8,734 nt of DNA from the NCBI GenBank assembly GCA_023139025.1, contig JAGLOH010000067.1:1-8734 (forward strand), written 5' to 3'. This DNA is from Candidatus Heimdallarchaeota archaeon. Lineage in GTDB: Archaea; Asgardarchaeota; Heimdallarchaeia; Heimdallarchaeales; Heimdallarchaeaceae. Shown one piece after another: positions 1 through 6,144 of this stretch. Under the pieces are notes generated by a model. That model had not been told where the DNA came from. It saw only the letters and a list, made by a program, of their open reading frames with translations, and ran no database searches. Within the stretch, counting starts at the first letter, position 1, and each line of letters starts with the position of its first letter. Made by a program: the position numbers and the translations under genes.

Positions 1-1252
1 TATCTGTAAACCTGAAGTTCTTGGCTGCTGAAACAATCTCTCCATTTTCAATATACATGATACCATCTCTTGTTAGGCCAGTAATTGCCCCTAATTTCCG
101 ATTAACAAAATTTGTATAATGCAACCTATTGATAAAGAAACCTTGTTTGGTTTCCTCAATCATCTCAGGAATTGCTGAATCTCCTGGATAAAGTGTTAAG
201 TTGATTGGCATCACCATACCAAATATATAATCACTGAAAGGAATTACTTGATGACCTGTACTAAGCCTCTTATCGTTTAAGTATCTTGATGCAATAAAAT
301 TATTATATATTATTGATTTAGGAATACCTTCTTCAACCAGAAAAAGTGGCTTTTTTCTTACACCTTCTCCATCTGTTGGTGAGGCCAGAAGAGTTTCAGA
401 ATTTAAGGGATCATCATGAAGTGTTAATTTTGTATCAAACATTTGAGAACCTATTTGATCGGTTACGAAACTTTGGGATTCATGATATCCCAGACCATTA
501 AAACCAAAGGACAAGAATCTCATTAAAGTACTTGTTGCAGCTGGTGAAAGAATGACCTCATATTCTCCAAGTGAGTAATCTTTCGCAGAGCATGTACTTA
601 CAGATAATTCTGTTGCTTTTCGGGATAATTCTGCAGGTTTTAGTAAAGACGGATCTCTTTCAAATTGCTCTTCTTTTGCATATCCCTTGCCTTCCCTTTC
701 AGTTAATGAATTAATGATTAAGCCATTATATGTGATCTGGTGGGAGATATCTATGCCATTAGAATTTAAAATCCTATATCGAAGATCAGTAATTGAAATT
801 GCTCCTGCCAATTTAGCACTTTTATCTATAGTTTCTGCCTCACCAATCGCTGTTTCAACGATATCGGCACGCTGATATTCATCTAGTAAGCTTCCAGTAG
901 CATTTATTGAAGGAATCACTTCTTCCGTATCTTCAGAAAAACCTTGAAAAAAAGGAATTTCAGGAATAAAAGAGAGCATCGTTTCTAACTGAGAAACAGC
1001 TGAATCTATAGCTGCTTTAGTTAAAGATGTTAAAGATAATGTACATATCTTCTTTCCTTTTGATGCCTTGAAGAGGAAACGACATGTATGATCAGAAACA
1101 TTTTGATGAATTGTAGAATTAGCAAATCTAGTAAGTGCATGTAATCTATCAACACAACTTATTTCATATGAATCAAATGAACTCGATTCAAAGGCTTTTA
1201 CAGCATAATCAGTTAAAGAAATGAAATTTTCAGAGAACATGATATCACTCAT
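1..1252 (-). CDS. TldE/PmbA-like protein of the TldD/PmbA family (C-terminus cut by window edge)
   Basis: I translated this frame by hand: it is open from the ATG at 1252 to the left edge, giving 417 residues. Family signs are FANSTIHQN (residues 43-51), a central segment with LHDD, an STGH motif, and GLTRDG (392-397) followed by an ENGEI stretch near the end. Most family members run about 430-450 residues, so roughly 20-30 are missing. TldD proteins carry a zinc-binding HExxxH; none is present here, which points to the TldE/PmbA partner. In characterised systems TldD and TldE form a heterodimeric metalloprotease that trims unfolded or modified peptides. A TldD gene would be expected just beyond the left edge or elsewhere in the genome. 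A second in-frame ATG lies at 1240; I prefer 1252 because a TATA-like box lies about 30 bases upstream. Family is secure, substrate unknown. Confidence 0.88.
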   Translation of the reverse strand, partial: MSDIMFSENFISLTDYAVKAFESSSFDSYEISCVDRLHALTRFANSTIHQNVSDHTCRFLFKASKGKKICTLSLTSLTKAAIDSAVSQLETMLSFIPEIPFFQGFSEDTEEVIPSINATGSLLDEYQRADIVETAIGEAETIDKSAKLAGAISITDLRYRILNSNGIDISHQITYNGLIINSLTEREGKGYAKEEQFERDPSLLKPAELSRKATELSVSTCSAKDYSLGEYEVILSPAATSTLMRFLSFGFNGLGYHESQSFVTDQIGSQMFDTKLTLHDDPLNSETLLASPTDGEGVRKKPLFLVEEGIPKSIIYNNFIASRYLNDKRLSTGHQVIPFSDYIFGMVMPINLTLYPGDSAIPEMIEETKQGFFINRLHYTNFVNRKLGAITGLTRDGIMYIENGEIVSAAKNFRFTD

Positions 1253-1280
1253 ATTTTGGAAGTAAGATTTCGTTCTGTGG

Positions 1281-1289
1281 TATTTTAAA
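1281..1289 (-). promoter_or_regulatory. Candidate TATA box of the TldE-like gene
   Basis: On the minus strand this reads TTTAAAATA, close to the archaeal TATA consensus. Its centre is about 33 bases upstream of the ATG at 1252, so transcription would begin a few bases before the start codon, giving a nearly leaderless mRNA. This agrees with the lack of a Shine-Dalgarno site there. The remaining 1253-1415 region must also hold the promoter of the divergent thymidylate kinase gene, but I see no convincing TATA box for it. Confidence 0.45.
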
Positions 1290-1415
1290 CGGCAATAGTA
1301 TTAATAAAAACATTTCTCTGAATCTGATAAGAGGTTTTATTTTCACACTTCGTTCGTTTTTGATGCACAATTCTCTCTGTATGTCACCAAAATTGTTTTA
1401 TTCTATTTCTTCACA

Positions 1416-2054
1416 ATGGATGTTATGTTAGAATCTCCTTCTTCTGGTGTGTTCATTTGTGTTGAAGGAATCGATGGTTCAGGAAAGACCACACATTCTC
1501 GATTATTGGTTGGATATCTTTGCTCTCTTGGTTTTGATGCAGTTTATACTACCGAACCTACAAGGTACTCTTTACCTGGTCGAAGGCTAAGAGAAAGTTT
1601 CTTCGCACCTGAACGATTACCTGTTGAAGAAGAATTTAGACTATTTTTAGAAGACAGAGTTATTCATCTTAGGGATGAAGTGATTCCTCTATTAAAGGAC
1701 GGTAAGATAGTTATCACAGATAGATACTACTTTTCATCAGTAGCATATCAAGGGTCAAGAGGTTTGGATTGGAATTATATCTTGGAAGAAAATCTAAAAG
1801 TATCAATTATTCCAACTCTTGTTTTGCTTCTAGACCTATCTGTTGACGAAGCATTGGCTAGAATCTCTGCTGATAGAGAAGAAGGTGTAAATACTTTTGA
1901 GAAAAAAGAAAACCTTCAAAAAGTAGGCGAAATATACTTGAAACTGGCTGAAAAATTTCCTGAACTTTTTCATGTTGTTGATGTACATGACTCAATACAA
2001 GCTGTTCAAGAAGAACTTCAAACTTTCATAAGTAACTTCTTAGAGAAAAGATGA
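1416..2054 (+). CDS. tmk: Thymidylate kinase (dTMP kinase)
   Basis: The 212-residue product phosphorylates dTMP to dTDP with ATP, a required cytoplasmic step in dTTP synthesis. The P-loop GIDGSGKTT is at residues 18-26. TTEPTR (45-50) corresponds to the substrate-binding TxEP segment, DRY is at 102-104, and a LID-like region with ADREEG is at 152-157. Length is normal for the family. A later in-frame ATG (codon 4) would also leave the P-loop intact. No Shine-Dalgarno site precedes either start, so the message may be leaderless or nearly so. It is the only plus-strand gene here, divergent from the TldE-like gene. Its stop lies 4 bases from the stop of the converging ECF membrane gene, so the two transcripts probably overlap at their 3' ends. 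Confidence 0.95.
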   Translation: MDVMLESPSSGVFICVEGIDGSGKTTHSRLLVGYLCSLGFDAVYTTEPTRYSLPGRRLRESFFAPERLPVEEEFRLFLEDRVIHLRDEVIPLLKDGKIVITDRYYFSSVAYQGSRGLDWNYILEENLKVSIIPTLVLLLDLSVDEALARISADREEGVNTFEKKENLQKVGEIYLKLAEKFPELFHVVDVHDSIQAVQEELQTFISNFLEKR

Positions 2055-2058
2055 TTTT

Positions 2059-2802
2059 CTACTTCAGATATAAAATTACTAGAACTAAAGCTGCAATTGA
2101 AAGAAGTACTGCGATAATGTCCAATAATCTGATTCTTACATCAAGATAAAGATTCTTTCTTCTTTTGGGAACAAACCCCTTAATTGTCATAGATTCAGCA
2201 AGATCAATGCCTCTATTTATTGAATCTGTTATTAATGGTTTCAGGGTTTTTCTAAAAATATAGATTTGTTTCCGAATTTCCCATTTTTTGGCAGTTAAGC
2301 CTTTAATTTTTCTAATATCGTTTATTTCTTGAGCTTCTCTAGCAGTAATTGGTACGAACTGGTAGATTGTAATGATAAACCAGACTAACATTGCAGGAAT
2401 ATACATTTTTTCTAATGAAATCGCTAGTTCATAAGGTTCAACTGAGTAGAAGAACCAAGAAATTATCAAAAAAGATGTTGTAAATCTGCATACAATAATT
2501 GCATAAAGAAAGTATGTATTTTCAACTGTAAGAGTAATATTTGCTAGAAGAGTAGCGATAAGAGAAAACAATGATAAGAACAATAAAGAAATAATGATAA
2601 ATTTAACTCTGGCTCTAACAATTATTGCTAAGAAAAGAGAGAATACTGCCAAGCTTCCTAGTAAATATATGTTGCTGGAATATAGAACACTTGTTAAGAA
2701 GATAAGAACGATTACCGATTTGGTTCTTGGGTCAAAGCGAAGTCGTTTCTTAAGAAGATGTACTTCAATTTCATTATTAACAGTTATTCCCACGATTTTC
2801 AC
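2059..2802 (-). CDS. ecfT: ECF transporter transmembrane component (EcfT/CbiQ family)
   Basis: This 247-residue membrane protein should be the scaffold that couples ATP hydrolysis to a substrate-binding S component in an energy-coupling-factor importer of a vitamin, cofactor or metal ion. It has about six hydrophobic segments, near residues 28-44, 45-63, 67-88, 96-120, 136-152 and 225-246. Between the last two lies a charged cytoplasmic region with two coupling-helix motifs: REAQEINDIRKIKG (155-168) and INRGIDLAESMTIKG (195-209). The GTG start at 2802 overlaps the TGA of the upstream ATPase as GTGA, implying translational coupling. A second GTG at 2793 is also possible: the GGGGTGA before it would be a well-placed ribosome site, giving 244 residues. 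No S component is encoded in the window, so the substrate cannot be named. Confidence 0.88.
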   Translation of the reverse strand: MKIVGITVNNEIEVHLLKKRLRFDPRTKSVIVLIFLTSVLYSSNIYLLGSLAVFSLFLAIIVRARVKFIIISLLFLSLFSLIATLLANITLTVENTYFLYAIIVCRFTTSFLIISWFFYSVEPYELAISLEKMYIPAMLVWFIITIYQFVPITAREAQEINDIRKIKGLTAKKWEIRKQIYIFRKTLKPLITDSINRGIDLAESMTIKGFVPKRRKNLYLDVRIRLLDIIAVLLSIAALVLVILYLK

Positions 2803-4274
2803 CCCTTTATCGATTTTGTAAAATTCTTCTTGCTTAATTTAGTTTCGAATTGATTTTTTGGACCTTTAAAGCTGATTTGACCATTTTCTAATCCAATAAA
2901 TTCATCTGCTATTTCTCCAACCCATCTCCAATCATGAGATATTATGATTACAGTTGTTCCATTCTTTTTCATGTTTACAATCTGTTTTTTTATCCATGAT
3001 TTGTTTTTATCATCTAATCCATTTGTAATTTCATCTAAGATTATTACTTCTGGTTGATGTTGAATTGCTGAAAGAAAAGATAATCTTCTTTTCTCACCAT
3101 GTGATAGTGAATGAGGATTAAACTGTATTAATTCACTCAAACCACTGTTTTTCACCATTATATCAACATCCTCAGAAATAATTTCCTTCCGGATATTATT
3201 TGATATTAATAGGATTTCATCTATTGATGTTTCCTCAAAAAACTGTTTATCTGGATCTTGAAATACAACCCCAATCCTTTTGGTTTTTTCTGTCCAAGAA
3301 AGTGATTTTAGATCTATATTATCTAACTTGATTGAACCTTGTTTCGGTTTAAGTAGTCCAATTAGAAGCTTTAGAAGAGTAGTTTTTCCCGACCCATTAT
3401 CTCCTACAAGAGCCACAATTTTACCCTTATTAATTTTTAATGAAATGTTTGATAATTGAAATTTGTCTGAAAAATCAAAACTTAGATTCTCTATGCTCAT
3501 TTTAACTTGCTGATTTGTTTTTTTCCCATCATCTTCAGTTCTGCTAATTTTATTAGGTTTCTTCCTTACAATCGCTGAAACTTTTGCAACCAAATTTTCA
3601 TCAGTAATCTCTCCCCTTTCAATTCTTATTATTTTTGATGCGAACTGTAAATATTCTTCATATTCGTGAGTTGCAATTATTATGGTTTTTCCTTTTTTAT
3701 TCAGCTGGATAAATGTGTCGAGTATCAATTTCTTGTTATTTTGATCCAAGTTTGCTAAAGGTTCATCAGCAACAATTATTTCAGGATTATCAACTATGGC
3801 TGTCCCAATTGCTACTAATTGTTTTTCTCCTTCCGACAATTCATTTAATTTTCTTCCTATAATTTTTTCTATATTCAAATCCCCTACTACTGAATGAACC
3901 TTTTTTACTATTTCTTCTCTAGTATAGTCTTTATATTCAAGTGGAAATGCAATCTCCGAAAATACGTAAGGGGTTGTGAAAGAGTTTTCAAGTCGTTGTG
4001 GAATATACCCTATAATTTTTGAAAGCTTAGTGTATTGGACATTTGATATTTCGATGCCTTTTAACAGCATTTCTCCTAGTTTTTCACCTTCATAAAAGTT
4101 CTCTAGCAAACCTAGAATTGAATAACAAATTGTGCTTTTACCAGATCCACTTACGCCTGTTATGACTATGAATTCACCTTTTGAGATTGAGAAGTTAAGA
4201 TTAGATACAGCTGGTTTGTCTCTTGAAAAATAACGAAAACTGAAATTTTTGAATGAGATAGTAGCATCTTTCAC
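2799..4274 (-). CDS. ECF transporter ATPase, two fused ABC domains (EcfA/CbiO type)
   Basis: This 491-residue protein joins two nucleotide-binding domains that many ECF systems encode as separate subunits. Domain 1 has Walker A GVSGSGKST (40-48), a Q-loop at Q93, signature LSEGE (146-150), Walker B ending ADE (169-171) and H203. A charged linker runs from about 222 to 258. Domain 2 has Walker A GDNGSGKTT (291-299), Q339, signature LSHGE (390-394), Walker B ending LDE (413-415) and H447. All catalytic positions appear intact in both halves, so both sites should be active. Both signatures depart from LSGGQ at the third and last positions. The GTG start at 4274 has a strong GGAGG site upstream, and the gene overlaps the following EcfT gene by 4 bases. 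The two proteins should form the energising module of a vitamin or metal importer at the cell membrane. Confidence 0.93.
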   Translation of the reverse strand: MKDATISFKNFSFRYFSRDKPAVSNLNFSISKGEFIVITGVSGSGKSTICYSILGLLENFYEGEKLGEMLLKGIEISNVQYTKLSKIIGYIPQRLENSFTTPYVFSEIAFPLEYKDYTREEIVKKVHSVVGDLNIEKIIGRKLNELSEGEKQLVAIGTAIVDNPEIIVADEPLANLDQNNKKLILDTFIQLNKKGKTIIIATHEYEEYLQFASKIIRIERGEITDENLVAKVSAIVRKKPNKISRTEDDGKKTNQQVKMSIENLSFDFSDKFQLSNISLKINKGKIVALVGDNGSGKTTLLKLLIGLLKPKQGSIKLDNIDLKSLSWTEKTKRIGVVFQDPDKQFFEETSIDEILLISNNIRKEIISEDVDIMVKNSGLSELIQFNPHSLSHGEKRRLSFLSAIQHQPEVIILDEITNGLDDKNKSWIKKQIVNMKKNGTTVIIISHDWRWVGEIADEFIGLENGQISFKGPKNQFETKLSKKNFTKSIKG

Positions 4275-4281
4275 AGTTTTT

Positions 4282-4286
4282 CCTCC
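4282..4286 (-). promoter_or_regulatory. Shine-Dalgarno site of the ECF ATPase gene
   Basis: GGAGG on the minus strand lies 7 bases upstream of GTG 4274. It supports GTG as the true start, as no ATG is available near the beginning of the first ABC domain. Confidence 0.8.
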
Positions 4287-4292
4287 AAAATA

Positions 4293-5303
4293 CTACTTTG
4301 TCTTGATTTCACTTAGAACTAATTTAAGTATGAATTTTAGTAACTTTTCATTATCTTTTGGAATTTTATTACTTGGTTTAATATTGATGCCTGCTGCTGT
4401 TAAATGACCCCCACCCGACCCATTAAACTGATTTGCAATACTATTTGCTAGATTACCCAAATTAACATCATTTCTCTTTGCAAATTGGACAGTGCTTCTT
4501 AAACTAATTCGTATTTCATCATCGTGATGTGGTGTTATAACTGCTGCAAAATCAGTTCCAAGCCCAATTAAAGCTCGTGCTACAGAAGCTTCATAACTGC
4601 TAATGTAAGATATTGTGTAAATATCCTCTCCTTCTTTATGGTGCAATAATCTCTTGGTTCCTTTTATTCTTGCCATTTTTTCAGATACATTCATAGGTGA
4701 TTGTAATGTGTTAATTGCTTTTTCATAATCTCCACCACTCTGGATAAGAAATTCTACTATTGAAAATATAGACGCAGATATATATCTGAATCTCCTTGAA
4801 TCAAAAATCATTCCGATTAGAAACAAGGTAGCAATTTCAGGTGGAGGTATAACTTTTAGTTCCATATAAATTTGTGATAAAATTTCTGCAGTTGATGATA
4901 ATTTTTTAATAATTGCATAGTTAACCTTGTCAGTATATTCATGATGTGAATGATGATCAATCACAAAAGATAAGGTTCCCCCCCCAGTTATGCTAGTTAA
5001 TGGAAACTCCCCGATTTGGTCTAAATTATTCGTGTCGCAAAGAAAAAAGGCATCTAGATTGATATCATCTAGATTATCAAGGAATTTTTCCTTTTTAATA
5101 TCTAACATTCCCTTTGATAGATTACTCATTGTGTGTGAAAACAAGTATATTGATGAAGAAGGGACATATTTTTCAAGAAGATATTTTAAACCTATGGCAC
5201 TTGAAACAGAGTCAGGATCAGCATTTCGATGAGTAAAAATCCCTATGTTCTTAACTTCTTCTTGATTAAGTAAATCTACGATTTTTATGAATTCTTGAGA
5301 CAT
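4293..5303 (-). CDS. DHH/DHHA1 family phosphoesterase (NrnA-like)
   Basis: The 336-residue protein belongs to the DHH superfamily of metal-dependent phosphoesterases. Motif I is HRNADPDS (25-32), and motif II includes D90 in FFLCDTNN. The DHH signature is at 116-118 in VIDHHSHH, and motif IV is FDSRRF near residue 168. The C-terminal DHHA1 domain ends with GGGH (297-300), which binds the substrate in relatives. Size and domain order resemble NrnA-type enzymes that degrade short RNA or DNA oligonucleotides, and in some cases 3'-phosphoadenosine 5'-phosphate; which applies here is inference. The ATG at 5303 has a very strong Shine-Dalgarno site and overlaps the end of the DUF3194 gene by 19 bases. 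The ECF ATPase gene begins 18 bases after its stop, so it sits mid-operon. Confidence 0.9.
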   Translation of the reverse strand: MSQEFIKIVDLLNQEEVKNIGIFTHRNADPDSVSSAIGLKYLLEKYVPSSSIYLFSHTMSNLSKGMLDIKKEKFLDNLDDINLDAFFLCDTNNLDQIGEFPLTSITGGGTLSFVIDHHSHHEYTDKVNYAIIKKLSSTAEILSQIYMELKVIPPPEIATLFLIGMIFDSRRFRYISASIFSIVEFLIQSGGDYEKAINTLQSPMNVSEKMARIKGTKRLLHHKEGEDIYTISYISSYEASVARALIGLGTDFAAVITPHHDDEIRISLRSTVQFAKRNDVNLGNLANSIANQFNGSGGGHLTAAGINIKPSNKIPKDNEKLLKFILKLVLSEIKTK

Positions 5304-5590
5304 TTAAGCTCCTCCTTGAGAGCTTTTTGCCCGTATTCGGAAAGCTCTTTTTGCAAATTTTCCAATTGTGAGGAAGTTAATCCACCAGCAATGTCGAAAT
5401 CTAATGCTAGAGTCAGTATGTTGTCTGGGTTTTGAGATAGACTTACTATTATACTGTAATCTGTAAGGAGATGTCCAAAATCATGATTTTGAATATATGT
5501 GATTATTTTCTCTTCCACATTAGTAGCTGTTTCTTCCAATTCCTCATTGGACAAGGTTTCTATTCCTATATCTTCTATTTCTGATGACAT
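5285..5590 (-). CDS. DUF3194-like small archaeal protein
   Basis: This 101-residue acidic protein has no signal peptide or membrane segment. An N-terminal helical stretch with LSNEELEETA is followed by an alternating hydrophobic segment (about residues 44-68, predicted beta strands) and a charged C-terminal helix. The pattern and length resemble DUF3194, an archaeal family often encoded next to prefoldin beta. The assignment rests on both sequence pattern and neighbourhood, and no function is established. It starts 43 bases after the prefoldin beta stop with only a weak ribosome site. Its 3' end overlaps the DHH gene by 19 bases, so the two are probably translated together. Confidence 0.72.
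   Translation of the reverse strand: MSSEIEDIGIETLSNEELEETATNVEEKIITYIQNHDFGHLLTDYSIIVSLSQNPDNILTLALDFDIAGGLTSSQLENLQKELSEYGQKALKEELKCLKNS
5311..5315 (-). promoter_or_regulatory. Strong Shine-Dalgarno site of the DHH gene
   Basis: GGAGG (within AAGGAGGAG) on the minus strand lies 7 bases before ATG 5303. It sits inside the last codons of the DUF3194 gene, which supports both the overlap and the chosen DHH start. Confidence 0.85.
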
Positions 5591-5633
5591 TTTATTTACT
5601 CTTAAGATAATTAAAGAAGAGCTAAGTTGGAAA

Positions 5634-5975
5634 TTATTTCTTTCCCATGAGCTTCTCTTGCAATTCTTTCACAGACGACATTAGTTTTTTCTCTCTATTT
5701 GTTAAAGAGGAAAGTCTAACCTCAATTTTTTCTTGTTCTTCTGTTAGGTGATTTTTAACATCTTCAACATTTGATTGGAACAACAATCTTCCTGCAGAAC
5801 GATAAATTATTGCAGAAGAATCCATATCTTTCGTTTCTTTCAATGCTATATCTACATCGCGTTTTTCCAACTCTTGTTGTTGTAAATTCATTCTAATAGC
5901 TTCCAATTGCTGAACAAGTTGATTAAAACGTTGAATATCTTCCTGTTGCTCTGGTGTAATTTGTGGGGTTGCCAT
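5634..5975 (-). CDS. pfdB: Prefoldin beta subunit
   Basis: This 113-residue protein should be the beta subunit of prefoldin (GimC), an alpha2-beta4 hexamer that holds unfolded proteins and passes them to the group II chaperonin in the cytosol. It shows the family layout: an N-terminal coiled-coil helix (about 8-48), a central beta-hairpin segment with AIIYRSAGRLLFQ (55-67), and a C-terminal coiled-coil helix (about 72-110). Four beta subunits supply most of the tentacles that grip clients. Length is normal. The ATG at 5975 has a modest GTGAG site 9 bases upstream. It leads the five-gene operon and follows the actin gene on the same strand by 169 bases, notable because actin is the classic prefoldin client in eukaryotes. 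Confidence 0.92.
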   Translation of the reverse strand: MATPQITPEQQEDIQRFNQLVQQLEAIRMNLQQQELEKRDVDIALKETKDMDSSAIIYRSAGRLLFQSNVEDVKNHLTEEQEKIEVRLSSLTNREKKLMSSVKELQEKLMGKK

Positions 5976-6015
5976 TTGTTTACTCTCACTTATATTCTAA
6001 AACTATTCAACAACG

Positions 6016-6028
6016 CAAATAAAATAAA
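6016..6028 (-). promoter_or_regulatory. Candidate promoter (TATA-like) of the prefoldin operon
   Basis: The minus strand reads TTTATTTTATTTG here, about 40-50 bases upstream of ATG 5975. This would start transcription near 5995-6000 and give a leader of about 20-25 bases, long enough to contain the GTGAG site. The match is moderate, and another AT-rich element (GAATATA, near 5991-5997) lies too close to the start to serve unless the message is leaderless. Confidence 0.35.
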
Positions 6029-6042
6029 TCTTTTGATAAAAG

Positions 6043-6054
6043 GGAAACGTTACC
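6043..6054. repeat. Near-perfect 12-bp palindrome upstream of the prefoldin promoter
   Basis: GGAAACGTTACC has dyad symmetry with one mismatched pair around a self-complementary AACGTT. Next to it, CTTTTGATAAAAG (6030-6042) is an inverted repeat with 5-base arms and a 3-base loop. Both lie just upstream of the TATA-like box, where a regulator could bind, but this may be chance in AT-rich DNA. Confidence 0.3.
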
Positions 6055-6112
6055 TATTCAAATTTTAAGAGAATCTGATTCTTCTATTCTCGTTTACAAG
6101 GAATTACAAATT

Positions 6113-6143
6113 ACAAAACAAATAAAAGAAAAAAGAAAAAAAT
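6113..6143 (-). terminator. T-rich terminator of the actin gene
   Basis: Immediately after the actin TAA, the minus strand runs into repeated T tracts (seven, then six, then four Ts separated by single C or A bases, then further T-rich sequence). No strong hairpin is present. This is the form of archaeal intrinsic terminator that relies on U tracts alone. It suggests actin and the prefoldin operon are mainly separate transcription units. Confidence 0.75.
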
Positions 6144-6144
6144 C

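Noticed and set aside
467..484. HESQSF in the TldE-like protein (from residue 257) as a metal-binding HExxxH
   Set aside because: The last position is Phe rather than His, and the surrounding sequence matches the non-catalytic TldE/PmbA branch.
474..492. Inverted repeat TGGGAT / ATCCCA with a 7-base loop
   Set aside because: It lies inside the TldE-like coding region and encodes a conserved-looking stretch, so it is probably chance.
687..875. Short plus-strand open frame inside the TldE-like gene
   Set aside because: It is antisense to a well-supported coding region and has no features of its own.
1253..1415. A TATA box for thymidylate kinase in the divergent intergenic region
   Set aside because: Several AT-rich stretches exist but none has a convincing consensus at the right distance, so I made no call.
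6070..6082. Palindrome AGAATCTGATTCT between actin and prefoldin beta
   Set aside because: It has 6-base arms with a 1-base centre, too tight for a hairpin, and lies far from the predicted promoter; a partial match (GAATCTGAT) near 1319 looks like chance.
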